A stretch of 64,000 nucleotides of DNA from Terriglobia bacterium (GCA_020073345.1 JAIQFI010000004.1:1-64000), one strand, 5' to 3'. Positions 44,171-53,085 are shown, numbered from the stretch's first letter. Program-made: numbers and translations. The notes: a model not told the origin generated them from the sequence alone.

Positions 44171-44881
44171 ATGACCATTCGAGTCCCCGTATCGGGCGGC
44201 GAGATGTCCGCCTACATGGCTCTGCCCAAGAAGGGCAAGGGCGCCGGAGTCGTCGTGCTCCAGGAAATCTTCGGCGTCAATGAGAGCATGCGCAAGGTTT
44301 GCGACTTTTTTGCGTCACGGCAATTCACCGCCATCTGCCCCGATCTGTTCTGGCGCGCCGAGCCCGGCGTCGAGCTCAAGGAATCCGAATTCGAGAAAGC
44401 TCGCGCCCTCCGCGGCAAGATGAATGACGACCAGGTCACGGACGACATCTCGTCGGCGATCGATTTTCTCCGCAAGCATCCCGCCTGCAGCAACGGCACG
44501 GTCGGCGTAGTGGGCTACTGCTGGGGCGGCATGCTGGCGTACCTGACCGCGGTCCGCCACAAGCCCGACGCGGCCGTGGGCTATTACGGGGTCGGCATCG
44601 AAAAGCGGCTGGATATCGCCAAGAATCTTTCCTGCCCGTTACTGCTGCACTACGCGGAACTCGACCAGTTCGCCTCGCCGGAGGTGGCCGCGCAGGTGCG
44701 CGCGACCTACAAAGGCGATCCTCGCGTGACGGTTTATGAATACCCCAAGGTCGGGCACGCCTTCGCGCGTCCGGGCGGAGGCCATTTCGACGCCAAGGCC
44801 GCCGATCTGGCGGACATGCGCACGCTGTCATTCCTGGTGGAGAAGATCATCGGGCACAATAAAACCGGGCTACTGAAGTAG
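44171..44881 (+). CDS. dienelactone hydrolase family protein
   Basis: A 236-residue alpha/beta hydrolase with the DLH triad: C117 in GYCWGG, D165 in AELDQF and H196 in VGHAF, and the supporting E32 (LQEIFGVN). Members hydrolyse dienelactones in aromatic catabolism, or other esters. No signal peptide. TATCAT lies 8 nt before the ATG. Overlaps the convergent threonine synthase by 12 bp. Confidence 0.92.
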   Translation: MTIRVPVSGGEMSAYMALPKKGKGAGVVVLQEIFGVNESMRKVCDFFASRQFTAICPDLFWRAEPGVELKESEFEKARALRGKMNDDQVTDDISSAIDFLRKHPACSNGTVGVVGYCWGGMLAYLTAVRHKPDAAVGYYGVGIEKRLDIAKNLSCPLLLHYAELDQFASPEVAAQVRATYKGDPRVTVYEYPKVGHAFARPGGGHFDAKAADLADMRTLSFLVEKIIGHNKTGLLK

Positions 44882-46204
44882 TTCCGCGATCTTGTCGGCA
44901 TCGTTCGGGACAACGAGTGCCTTGTTGCCGAACGTCGCCGCAATCTTCACTCCGCCGGGCGCTTCGAGCTGACCCGTGTGATAGCGATAAATGTAGTCGG
45001 GATCCTTCAGTAGATTACCCGTCAGGACCGCGACTACGTCCGCGCCGCGATCGATGACCCCGCTGGCCGTGAGTTTGCGAATTCCCGCCAGGGTCGCGGC
45101 CGATGCCGGCTCGCAGCCGATGCCGCACAGTCCGATCTGAGCTTTGGCATCCGCGATTTCCTGTTCGGTGACTTTTTCGACCGTGCCGCCCGACGTGCGC
45201 ACCTCGTGTAATGCTTTGGGCCAGGAGACCGGATCGCCGATACGGATCGCGGTCGCTAGGGTCTCGGGCTTCGTCACCGGGCACAATGTGCCGCCTCTTC
45301 CGCTAACCTCGCGCGTCCACAGCTCATAAAACGGCGCCGAACCTTCGGCCTGGATCACCGCCAGCCGTGGCAGTTTGTCGATGAGTCCCGCTTCCTTGGC
45401 TTCGCGCAAACCTTTCCCGAACGCGGACGTATTGCCTAAGTTCCCGCCCGGCAGCACCACCCAATCCGGCACGCGCCAGTCGCGCTGGTCGAGCATCTCG
45501 AACATGATGCTCTTTTGCCCTTCGATGCGGAACGGATTCATCGAGTTCAGCAGATAGATGCCCAGGCGTTCCGCGAGCACTCGCACCAGCTTCAGAATCT
45601 GGTCGAAGTTCGCCTCCACCTGCAGCGTTTTCGCGCCGTATTCGAGCGCCTGCGCCAATTTCCCGAAGGAAATGTTTCCGTGCGGCAGAAAGATCAGGGC
45701 TTCGAGGTCCGCCGCTGCCGCGTAGGCCGCCATCGATGCCGACGTGTTCCCGGTCGATACGCAGGCAACGCGACGCATGCCTAAGCGGCGCGCCTGAGAG
45801 GCCCCGCAGGTCATTCCGTTGTCCTTGAACGATCCGGTCGGGTTGAATCCCTGGTGCTTGAACGTGATCCGGTCGAGTCCTCCGTATTTCGCCGCGATCG
45901 GCCCGTCGAGCAGCGGCGTGTTGCCTTCCCGCAGCGTGACTACGTGGCGGTAGTCGTCCAGAAATGGAAACAATTCGCGATATCGCCAGACGCCGCTCTG
46001 ATCGAGCGGAGCATTACTGGTGCGCCGCTCGCGAAACGTGCGTTTGAGAACATCCGGGTCCGCGCCAAGACGGGCGTAGCCCGCCTCAATGAGCCCGCCG
46101 CACTTCGGGCAGTTGTACAGGACCTCCGTGATTGCGAACCGGGCGCGGCATCCTTCGTTGAAACACACCAGCTCCGCGGCGCCGGTTTGCGTTGCTGAAG
46201 CCAT
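44870..46204 (-). CDS. thrC: threonine synthase
   Basis: A PLP enzyme turning O-phosphohomoserine into threonine. Start at ATG 46204 gives 444 residues. The N-terminal zinc ribbon has C14, C19, C32 and C35 (LVCFNEGC ... YNCPKCGG), as in class I/II bacterial threonine synthases. PLP lysine K127 in NPTGSFKDNG; VSTGNTSASMAAYA, GGNLGNTSAFGKG and CGIGCEPASAA follow. Divergent from the alcohol dehydrogenase across 18 bp. Confidence 0.94.
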   Translation of the reverse strand: MASATQTGAAELVCFNEGCRARFAITEVLYNCPKCGGLIEAGYARLGADPDVLKRTFRERRTSNAPLDQSGVWRYRELFPFLDDYRHVVTLREGNTPLLDGPIAAKYGGLDRITFKHQGFNPTGSFKDNGMTCGASQARRLGMRRVACVSTGNTSASMAAYAAAADLEALIFLPHGNISFGKLAQALEYGAKTLQVEANFDQILKLVRVLAERLGIYLLNSMNPFRIEGQKSIMFEMLDQRDWRVPDWVVLPGGNLGNTSAFGKGLREAKEAGLIDKLPRLAVIQAEGSAPFYELWTREVSGRGGTLCPVTKPETLATAIRIGDPVSWPKALHEVRTSGGTVEKVTEQEIADAKAQIGLCGIGCEPASAATLAGIRKLTASGVIDRGADVVAVLTGNLLKDPDYIYRYHTGQLEAPGGVKIAATFGNKALVVPNDADKIAELLQ

Positions 46205-46222
46205 ATCTCTTAACTTTAAACG

Positions 46223-47182
46223 ATGCTTGCCGTTCACCTGGAATCGGGCCGAGTGCAGCTCCGCCGCGTGCCTCTGCCGCGTGTACCAGAGGGATTTGCG
46301 CGGATCCGTCTGCTCGCCGCAGGAATCTGTTCCACCGATCTGGAACTTCAGCGAGGTTACTACGGTTTTTCCGGCACACCTGGGCACGAATTCGTCGGCG
46401 AGGTAACAGATGCGGCCGACAAAGCGTGGATTGGGAAGAGAGTGGTTGGCGAGATTAATTTAGCGTGTGGGCACTGTGATTGGTGCAAACGCGGATTGGG
46501 TCGCCACTGTCCGACGCGCACCGTTCTGGGCATCGTCAAACATCCGGGGGCGTTTCGCGAGTTCCTGACGCTGCCGATCCGCAATCTGCATCGCGTGCCC
46601 GCGTCGATTCCCACGGACCACGCCATCTTCATCGAACCGATTGCGGCTGCGTGCGAGATTCTGGACCAGGTGAAGATTCCCAAAGGCCAGCGCGTGGCTG
46701 TACTGGGCGATGGCAAGCTCGGCCTGCTGGTATCGCAAGTGCTGCAGGGGCACGGCGCGCACGTGCATCTGTTCGGAAGGCATCGGGACAAGATGCGTAT
46801 CGTCGAGTCAACCGGCGTGACCACAGAAATCGCGCCCAAGAAATTGCCAGTAGCGGCCTGGCCGTTGGTGGTCGACGCGACCGGTTCCTCCGAAGGCTTG
46901 CGAGCCGCAGTCTCGATGTGCATCCCGCGCGGGACGGTCATTATGAAGTCCACGGTTCACGGCCCGGTGTCGATCGACACCGCGCCGGCTATCGTGAACG
47001 AGATCACTCTGGTCGGGTCCCGCTGCGGGCGATTCGAGGCGGCCCTGCCGCTACTGTCTTCCGGTAAAGTGCAGGTCGGGAGCATGATCTCCGAGGAATT
47101 CCCGCTCGACCGCGCTCCCGAAGCCTTCGCGATTGCCGCGAAGAAGGGCGTTCTCAAGGTTCTGCTGCGTCCGCCAGCCTAG
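46223..47182 (+). CDS. zinc-type alcohol dehydrogenase family protein
   Basis: A 319-residue medium-chain dehydrogenase. It has GICSTDLEL and TPGHEFVGEV (catalytic zinc), a structural zinc cluster CGHCDWCKRGLGRHC, IEPIAAACEILDQV, and the nucleotide fold RVAVLGDGKLGLLV. Slightly shorter than the usual 340-350 residues, mainly in the C-terminal half. Substrate unknown; related to sorbitol/threonine dehydrogenase-like MDRs. TAACTT lies 6 nt before the ATG. Confidence 0.9.
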   Translation: MLAVHLESGRVQLRRVPLPRVPEGFARIRLLAAGICSTDLELQRGYYGFSGTPGHEFVGEVTDAADKAWIGKRVVGEINLACGHCDWCKRGLGRHCPTRTVLGIVKHPGAFREFLTLPIRNLHRVPASIPTDHAIFIEPIAAACEILDQVKIPKGQRVAVLGDGKLGLLVSQVLQGHGAHVHLFGRHRDKMRIVESTGVTTEIAPKKLPVAAWPLVVDATGSSEGLRAAVSMCIPRGTVIMKSTVHGPVSIDTAPAIVNEITLVGSRCGRFEAALPLLSSGKVQVGSMISEEFPLDRAPEAFAIAAKKGVLKVLLRPPA

Positions 47183-47208
47183 CGCGAGTCATCTTAGTTT
47201 GAATCTGC

Positions 47209-48627
47209 TTACTTCGAATCTGGAAACTTTACGCGCGCGCCCTCCAGCGGAAGGGCGTTGGTCTTGGGCCCCGGCGCGACAGCCCCTACGATCTCGAACG
47301 ACTCCAGCACATACGGCACGCCTTCCGATCCCAACGCAGAATTCCCGTCGGTCACGTGAAAATGCAGGTGCGGCTCGGTGCTGTTCCCGGAGTTACCGAC
47401 CAGTCCAAGCACTTGACCGCGCTTCACCTTGTCGCCGACTTTCACCTTGAGGCTGCCGGGCTGGAAATGGGCATAGAACGCGAATCGGCCGCCCCCCAGA
47501 TCCAGAACCACGTGGTTGCCACCGATGGTTTCGAGCGTGATCGGCACGGCGCGGGAAGTTGGGCCCGGAACATTTTGCGGTATATCATCTTTAATCTCGG
47601 ATACAGTTGCGTCCGCAACGGCCAGAGCCTCACTCCCGTATGCGTGATAACTCTTGTTGTCCTTCTGGTCGCCCGTGAAGGTCCTGCCGTCCGCGCCCAT
47701 CTGGACCCAGTCGATGGCGAATCGCTGCGCGTCGTGCAGCCTGCCGTCGATGGGCATCAACGCCCGGCGGTGAGCAGAAGTGTTCGACGGTCCATTCGCC
47801 GCCACCCAATCCGATCCGCGCAACGGCGGACCCAGCACGATCGGCTTGACTGCGGATACGGTGACAGTACTCTCGACGGGGTATCCGTCGACGGTAATCC
47901 GATTCCGGAGGGTTTGCGGAACCGGCGCGCCTGGAGCAAGCCTCACCCATACGTATGCCACCGCACGCAATCCCGAACCAAGCGCGCGCCGATCCGGCGG
48001 GTCGCCACCAAAGCGCTGCAGGATTCCATTCAGATCCGTGCCTTCGTAAGCCACCAGTGAGGCACCTCCGTTCAGCACCTCGATCTTGCTCAAGTGAAGC
48101 TCCACTGGCGATGCGTTCGTCAGGTGGAGTTCGTACGCCATGTTGATACCGCCGCCCTGGCCGGGAAATGGCGTAGGCGCCAGTGGGATTTCGATGTCCA
48201 TCGGTACGCCGATGGCCTTGATCATGTTCGCCAAAAAGTCCGGTGGAGGAACCGGTTTCGCCGCAGCGGCGGCCGCCGGCGACATGCGTGTTAGCTCAAG
48301 AGGCAGCGGCGCACCTTGGGTCCAGGTGCCTTTGATCAAGGACTTGTCGGCATTCAGGGTTCCGTCGAAAGTCCCCCGCACCGCCTTGGCTTCGATGCGC
48401 ACGCTATCGCCGGTGAGCTGCACGCTATCCATCGGAAACCTGGATCCCTGATCCAGGCTATCGATCTGGCCGAGATACAGGCCGTCGGAGCCCTTGTTGA
48501 TATGGAACACCACACGCAGAGAATTCGGACCAACGGTCAGAGTTCCCTGCCAATCGCCTTCGACCCCCAGGGGCGCTTGCGCCCACGAAACGGCTGCCGC
48601 GAGAATAAGCAGAAGACTTCGTTTCAT
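47209..48627 (-). CDS. exported M23 metallopeptidase with N-terminal beta domain
   Basis: A 472-residue protein: signal peptide (LLLILAAAVSWAQA), a beta-rich N-terminal region (GDWQGTLTVGPNSLRVVFHI), a middle beta domain and a C-terminal LytM/M23 domain with HDAQRFAIDW, GRFAFYAHFQPGSLKV, GDKVKRGQVLGLVGNSGNS and HLHFHVTDG (about 418-426). Such proteins cut peptidoglycan cross-links or act on other peptides. AAGGAGG precedes the start. The start overlaps the membrane gene by 4 bp in an ECF-sigma operon. Confidence 0.9.
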   Translation of the reverse strand: MKRSLLLILAAAVSWAQAPLGVEGDWQGTLTVGPNSLRVVFHINKGSDGLYLGQIDSLDQGSRFPMDSVQLTGDSVRIEAKAVRGTFDGTLNADKSLIKGTWTQGAPLPLELTRMSPAAAAAAKPVPPPDFLANMIKAIGVPMDIEIPLAPTPFPGQGGGINMAYELHLTNASPVELHLSKIEVLNGGASLVAYEGTDLNGILQRFGGDPPDRRALGSGLRAVAYVWVRLAPGAPVPQTLRNRITVDGYPVESTVTVSAVKPIVLGPPLRGSDWVAANGPSNTSAHRRALMPIDGRLHDAQRFAIDWVQMGADGRTFTGDQKDNKSYHAYGSEALAVADATVSEIKDDIPQNVPGPTSRAVPITLETIGGNHVVLDLGGGRFAFYAHFQPGSLKVKVGDKVKRGQVLGLVGNSGNSTEPHLHFHVTDGNSALGSEGVPYVLESFEIVGAVAPGPKTNALPLEGARVKFPDSK

Positions 48628-49256
48628 TTCGCCTCCTTTATAAACTTATCTACCTCTCCGATTTCTTTTTGAACTGCGCTCACTTTTCGCCCCACCGCGA
48701 CGAAAACCGAACTCACCCAGACCACCGTCATTGTCAGGAATGGCGCCAGACTGGACAACAAAAAGTATCGAAGCTCTGTTGTCTTGTACGTAACCGGCTT
48801 CCCCAACGCTCCCCTTACGAGGGGCGTCAGAAACAATGCCGCGCTAAGTAGAGCTGGCCAGATCGTATTCCGTCCGGCTCGTAAATAGGAAATCTGGCGC
48901 TCCAGTTCCTGCCGATAATAGTCAAGGCTCACGCGGAGCGTTGCATCAAGCGGTAGTCGCCCGGGCGAAACTGCCTTACGAGCCCGGTATATCAGGCTCA
49001 CGGCCAACAGGATCAATGCACCAGCGCCCATCCGGAAAAATATTTCGTCAAGCTGCCAGGAAATGTACAGAGCAATTAAGACAATTATCAGCGCGACAAC
49101 ATAGGTCGTCACAACCCGTTGGTGCACGGCTTCCTCGAGCCGACGGGCTTTACGACGAATCAGTTCCAGGGATACGCTGGATGGCTCTTTTCTCTGGCTT
49201 TGCCACACGGATCTGATGTCATTTGACATTGGATTATTCCGGGGATCATCCGGCAT
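48624..49256 (-). CDS. membrane protein, candidate anti-sigma partner
   Basis: Start at ATG 49256 because GGAGGTGAA lies 4-8 nt upstream; the longer frame has no such site. 210 residues: a charged cytoplasmic N-terminus (RSVWQSQRKEPSSVSLELIRRKARRLEEAVHQR in pattern) and four transmembrane helices. No classic zinc anti-sigma motif is seen. The gene overlaps the sigma gene by 11 bp and the M23 gene by 4 bp. A cytoplasmic domain plus membrane helices next to an ECF sigma suggests it controls it; inference. Confidence 0.65.
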   Translation of the reverse strand: MPDDPRNNPMSNDIRSVWQSQRKEPSSVSLELIRRKARRLEEAVHQRVVTTYVVALIIVLIALYISWQLDEIFFRMGAGALILLAVSLIYRARKAVSPGRLPLDATLRVSLDYYRQELERQISYLRAGRNTIWPALLSAALFLTPLVRGALGKPVTYKTTELRYFLLSSLAPFLTMTVVWVSSVFVAVGRKVSAVQKEIGEVDKFIKEAK

Positions 49257-49770
49257 CGCGTTCACCTCCATGAAAGCGGCGAGCCAGAATATTCTTGATC
49301 CGGTGAATCTTGGTCGCCACGCTTCCCGCCGAAACTCCCATAACCTCTCCAATCGAAGCCGCGTCCATGCCTTCCAGATACAGCAGCGTCATTTGCCGAT
49401 CCAAAGGCTTCAACTGATGGATCAGCGCCATAAGCCGTCCCAGGTTCGCGCGCTGGTCACAGTGATCCTGAACGTCCGGCATCGCCTCGATGGCCTCCAA
49501 TGTCACTAGCACGCTGTTCTTTCGCTTTTGCCGGATCACGTGCGAAGTTGCAACGTTGTGTGCCACGCGATACACCCAGGTTCGAAGGGAACACCGGCCG
49601 TCGAAACCGATGAAACTTCGCCATAGCGCCACGTGAATATCCTGGAGCAGATCGCGACGTTCTTCCGGGTTGGCTTCATAAGCGCTCGCCAGGCGGTCCA
49701 GCGCCGCGCCATAGCCGGCGGCTGCCTCCTCGTATAAGTCGTCTTGCCTGGCGTTCGTATCTATGCTCAG
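49246..49770 (-). CDS. ECF-type sigma-70 factor, start codon unclear
   Basis: Region 2: EERRDLLQDIHVALWRSFIGFDGRCSLRTWVYRVAHNVA in pattern; region 4: LDRQMTLLYLEGMDAASIGEVMGVSAGSVATKIHR. The first canonical start is a GTG at 49632 (the V in IHVALWRS), but region 2.1 lies before it. In-frame coding continues upstream (LYEEAAAGYGAALDRLASAYEANP) to a stop at 49799, with no ATG, GTG or TTG; CTG 49770 or ATA 49764 are left. It should direct transcription of its own operon and perhaps others. Confidence 0.82.
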   Translation of the reverse strand: MSIDTNARQDDLYEEAAAGYGAALDRLASAYEANPEERRDLLQDIHVALWRSFIGFDGRCSLRTWVYRVAHNVATSHVIRQKRKNSVLVTLEAIEAMPDVQDHCDQRANLGRLMALIHQLKPLDRQMTLLYLEGMDAASIGEVMGVSAGSVATKIHRIKNILARRFHGGERDAG

Positions 49771-49817
49771 ATAGTCGCTCGCGCGCGAACTTTCTTACAA
49801 GGATTCCGGCTAGGCCG

Positions 49818-50618
49818 TCAATGTGCCCTGAGCACCTGGGCCCACAGCGCGATGGCCAGGCCCGCGGCGCCTATGAAGCTGCCGTACGGCAGTTCGTAGG
49901 TAGACCAGTCTTTCTTGGCGGCGACAATGTAAATCACTCCCACCAGGGAACCCACGAAGCCCGCCACGCACAGAATCAGCAAGGCTTCTTCGAGTCCCAG
50001 AAACGCCCCGAGCATAGCGATCATTTTGACGTCGCCCAGTCCCAGGACTTCGCGCTTGCGAATCTTGCCGTACAACCAAGCGAACCCCCAGATCAGTCCC
50101 GAAGCAACGAACGCTCCCGTGAGCGATTCTACGACTGACAACCAACGCTGACCGATCGTGCCGAACAGCAGAAAGCTCGCGATTCCCGGATCCAGCGGGA
50201 CCACACCCGACAGCGCGATTCCCAGCACGGTCCCGCCCAGCGTGAATTCGTCGGGCAGAATTCGTTCCTCGAGATCCGTGGCGATCAGCGTGATCAGGAT
50301 CGCGCTCAGGATCGAGAATTTTGCCGCGGGCCAGGTTAGTCCCAGCTTCGTCACGCACAGCGCAAAGGCTGAAGCGGTGGCCAACTCCACGACTGGATAA
50401 CGCAGCGAAATTCGTTCGCGGCAATGCCGGCAGCGGCCACCAAGGATCAAGTAGCTTAGCACCGGAATATTGTCGTACCAGTCGATTTGGTTCTCGCACG
50501 CCGGACAGTGCGAACGCGGGCGCACCACCGAAAGATCGCGCGGCAGACGGTAGACGCACACGTTCAGGAAGCTCCCGATCAGTAACCCCGCCAGAAAAGC
50601 CAGCACTGCTTCCAGCAT
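49818..50618 (-). CDS. pilD: prepilin peptidase (A24 family)
   Basis: Cleaves and methylates type IV pilin or pseudopilin leaders at the inner membrane. 266 residues from ATG 50618. N-terminal domain with LIGSFLNVCVYRLP and the zinc pairs C38/C41 and C63/C66. The catalytic Asp are D115 (ATDLEERILPDEFT) and D196 (GLGDVKMIAMLG). About eight hydrophobic segments. The longer frame upstream is within the glycosyltransferase gene. No pilin genes are in this window. Confidence 0.93.
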   Translation of the reverse strand: MLEAVLAFLAGLLIGSFLNVCVYRLPRDLSVVRPRSHCPACENQIDWYDNIPVLSYLILGGRCRHCRERISLRYPVVELATASAFALCVTKLGLTWPAAKFSILSAILITLIATDLEERILPDEFTLGGTVLGIALSGVVPLDPGIASFLLFGTIGQRWLSVVESLTGAFVASGLIWGFAWLYGKIRKREVLGLGDVKMIAMLGAFLGLEEALLILCVAGFVGSLVGVIYIVAAKKDWSTYELPYGSFIGAAGLAIALWAQVLRAH

Positions 50619-50632
50619 CGTTAGAAGATCCT

Positions 50633-51382
50633 TTACTCTCTCCCCGGGGACATAAACCGGGCCTTCGCGTACTTGACGAAATTGTAGAGCGCGGCCATAT
50701 TGGCAATCGCCAGACCTTCGACGCCGTCCAGGAACCCTGCCTTCAGAACGTAGGTCTGGAAGAAGGTCCAAGGTGGCTCGAAAATAAGACGTCCCCAGGT
50801 TACCTTCTGGCCGGTGGCCAGAAGTTGTTCGGCCGCCAGCGTGGTGTAGCGGTCCATTACCTTGAGGTGCTCCGACAGCGAATCGCAGGTAAAATGCAGC
50901 AGATTCGATTCCAAGTGCCCGATCCGTCCGTCCACTTTTACCGATTCGTGCACGAATTCGCCTTGCCACCGGGCCTTTTGACGGTTATACAGCCGGATCT
51001 TGCGATCCGGGTACCAGCCCGAGTGGCGAATCCAGCGCCCCAGGTATTGCGCCATGCGCGGCATCGTGTAGGCATCGAACTCCGGGCCGTTTTTCTTGAG
51101 CCGCCAGATCTCGCCCTCCAGGGCTTCGCTCAGCGATTCGTCTGCATCGAGCGACAGGATCCAATCGTAAGCGGCATTCTCAGCCGCCACGTTCTTCTGC
51201 TTGGCGTAGCCCGGCCAGGGGCTTTCCATCACGCGCGCCCCCAGCTTTTCGGCGATCTCCACGGTGCGGTCGGTGGATCCGCAATCCACCACCAGAATCT
51301 CGTCGGCGCAGCGCAGGCTTTCGATCGAGCGCGGCAGGTTGCGCTCTTCGTTAAAGGTAATGATGGTGGCGGAGATCTTCAC
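50633..51382 (-). CDS. family 2 glycosyltransferase
   Basis: A 249-residue GT-A enzyme: ISATIITFNEERNLPRSIESL, ILVVDCGSTDRTVEIAEKLGARV, DWILSLDADESLSEAL (DxD) and YPDRKIRLYNRQKARW. This is the WaaE/KdtX-like set that adds sugars to the LPS core. GTG start. The start is 10 bp after the M50 stop and the prepilin peptidase starts 14 bp later, so they form one unit. Confidence 0.9.
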   Translation of the reverse strand: MKISATIITFNEERNLPRSIESLRCADEILVVDCGSTDRTVEIAEKLGARVMESPWPGYAKQKNVAAENAAYDWILSLDADESLSEALEGEIWRLKKNGPEFDAYTMPRMAQYLGRWIRHSGWYPDRKIRLYNRQKARWQGEFVHESVKVDGRIGHLESNLLHFTCDSLSEHLKVMDRYTTLAAEQLLATGQKVTWGRLIFEPPWTFFQTYVLKAGFLDGVEGLAIANMAALYNFVKYAKARFMSPGRE

Positions 51383-51392
51383 GGCGGCAGAT

Positions 51393-52379
51393 TTACGACA
51401 CCGGGGCCGCGGTAAAGGAGAGTAAGAGAATGGCCAGCGCGAGCACCGCCAGCCGCGTGCGAAGGCGGCCCAGCGGATGGGGATCGACGATCGCCGGGTG
51501 CCGCATGCCGAAGAAGAACAACAACGCCGCCCACACCAGCCAGCTATAGGCGATAAAAGCGCCCATCAGGACCAAGATGAAGATGAACAAGCGCGAAAGA
51601 TACCGGGTTCGTTCCCCCAGGAACGCGTAGAGAATATGCCCTCCGTCCAACTGCCCGATTGGCAGCAGATTCAGCGCCGTCGCCAGCAGGCCCACCCATG
51701 CGGCGCGCGCCACTGGATGAAGGTAGATATCACCTACCGGCACCCCAGGGAATCTCACCCACTCTATCAGCCTCAAGATGAGTGGCGTGCCAAACACCAG
51801 GTCGCCGCTGTGGCCGATGCCCGGTACCACTTTCGACAGGGCCACTCCGGCGACCAGCGGCGACACGAGCGCCACAAAACCCGCCAGCGGACCCGCGATG
51901 CCGATATCGAACAGAATGCGCTTGGAGAGTATCGCGGAGCGGATCCGGATAAACGCGCCCATCGTCCCGATCAAGCTGGGAAACGGAATGAAAAACGGCA
52001 GCGAGGCGTCCACCAGGTAGTATCGGGCCGTCAGAAAATGCCCGAACTCATGCGCCAGCAGGATGGTCAGCAGCGTCAGCGAAAAGGGCAAACCCGGGAG
52101 CAAATAGGAAGGCTCGTGCCACATGCGTTGATATCCCGTGAGGCTCTCCCAAAAATCGATGGGTCGATTCTGGGCAAAGCTCCGAGCCATCCCCGCGCCC
52201 ACAACAGTCGTGCTGAGCAGCGTCGCCACCAGCAGCAATGCATGGAGCCAATAACGGTGGCGAGGCCGCGCGCGAAATTCTTCGGCGAATGCGTATAGAC
52301 CGGCTTCCGGTGAGGAGTCCGTCATCCGGAAGGGTGGCTGAAACGGGGGGCCGTTAGTGGACACAGAGCCCGCAGACAA
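51393..52379 (-). CDS. M50 site-2 protease family membrane protein
   Basis: An intramembrane zinc protease-like protein, 328 residues if the TTG directly after the HU stop is used; GTG 52364 or ATG 52325 are alternatives. HEFGH at 110-114 and LDGG at 244-247 supply the zinc ligands within transmembrane segments; about seven segments in total. No PDZ domain, unlike RseP. Likely regulates or processes membrane proteins. Adjacent to HU without spacing. Confidence 0.88.
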   Translation of the reverse strand: MSAGSVSTNGPPFQPPFRMTDSSPEAGLYAFAEEFRARPRHRYWLHALLLVATLLSTTVVGAGMARSFAQNRPIDFWESLTGYQRMWHEPSYLLPGLPFSLTLLTILLAHEFGHFLTARYYLVDASLPFFIPFPSLIGTMGAFIRIRSAILSKRILFDIGIAGPLAGFVALVSPLVAGVALSKVVPGIGHSGDLVFGTPLILRLIEWVRFPGVPVGDIYLHPVARAAWVGLLATALNLLPIGQLDGGHILYAFLGERTRYLSRLFIFILVLMGAFIAYSWLVWAALLFFFGMRHPAIVDPHPLGRLRTRLAVLALAILLLSFTAAPVS

Positions 52380-52649
52380 CTACTGGAGCGTCTGCAGCTC
52401 CTTGCCGGGCTTGAACCGAACGGCTTTCCCTGGCGGAATCGCGACTTCGGCGCCTGTGCGCGGGTTGCGGCCTATCCCGGTCTTGCGCGGACGCACGTTG
52501 AAGATCCCGAAGCCGCGCAGTTCGATGCGCTCGCCGCGGCCCAGAGCGCGCTTCATGCTCTCGAACACGGTTTCCACGGCCATCTCGGCCTTGGTTTTGG
52601 TGATGCCGGTCCGGTTGACCACTTCGTTGATGATGTCCAGTTTAATCAA
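52380..52649 (-). CDS. HU/IHF-family DNA-binding protein
   Basis: A nucleoid protein that bends DNA. TTG start at 52649, because GGGGAG lies 7 nt upstream and the product then begins with the family sequence IKLDIINEVVNRTG. RGFGIFNVRPRKTGIGRNPRTG is the beta-arm with the intercalating proline. 89 residues. First gene of an HU-M50-GT2-prepilin peptidase unit. Confidence 0.94.
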   Translation of the reverse strand: MIKLDIINEVVNRTGITKTKAEMAVETVFESMKRALGRGERIELRGFGIFNVRPRKTGIGRNPRTGAEVAIPPGKAVRFKPGKELQTLQ

Positions 52650-52701
52650 AGCCGTTCTCCCCGTTTCACCCAGCAAACCTCATGATAGGATTAGGGTTAT
52701 C

Positions 52702-53085
52702 GTGTTGTCAAGTCACCCTTATCTGTTCGTTTACGGAACTTTGAAGAGTGGCTTCCGGAATCGCTTCGCGCGACGGCTGCGACGCGAAGCGAGACTGCTC
52801 GGCCGTGCGTATATGCCAGGAAGGCTATACCGCATCCGATGGTACCCCGGGATGCGGCTTCCGCGAGGTCCCGAGGACCTGGTGACGGGCGAATTGTACA
52901 AGCTCCACCAGCCATCGAAGACGCTTGAGGTTCTAGACGCCTATGAAGGCCCGCATCATTATCGCCGCGAACTTCATCGCGCGACCCTGGAAACCGGCCA
53001 GGCGTACCGGGCTTGGGTTTACATGTACCGGCAGCCCCGTCCCGAGCACTGCCATGTCGTTTCGGGCGACTGGCCTGCTTCTTGA
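52702..53085 (+). CDS. gamma-glutamylcyclotransferase-like (YtfP/AIG2) protein
   Basis: A 127-residue protein. YLFVYGTLKSGFRNR is the substrate-binding loop of the family; GRAYMPGRLYRI, YPGMRLP, VTGELYKL and LDAYEG (catalytic Glu) follow. The start is GTG 52702 or TTG 52705. Divergent from HU. Family members open or close gamma-glutamyl amines; the exact substrate is open. Confidence 0.87.
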   Translation: MLSSHPYLFVYGTLKSGFRNRFARRLRREARLLGRAYMPGRLYRIRWYPGMRLPRGPEDLVTGELYKLHQPSKTLEVLDAYEGPHHYRRELHRATLETGQAYRAWVYMYRQPRPEHCHVVSGDWPAS

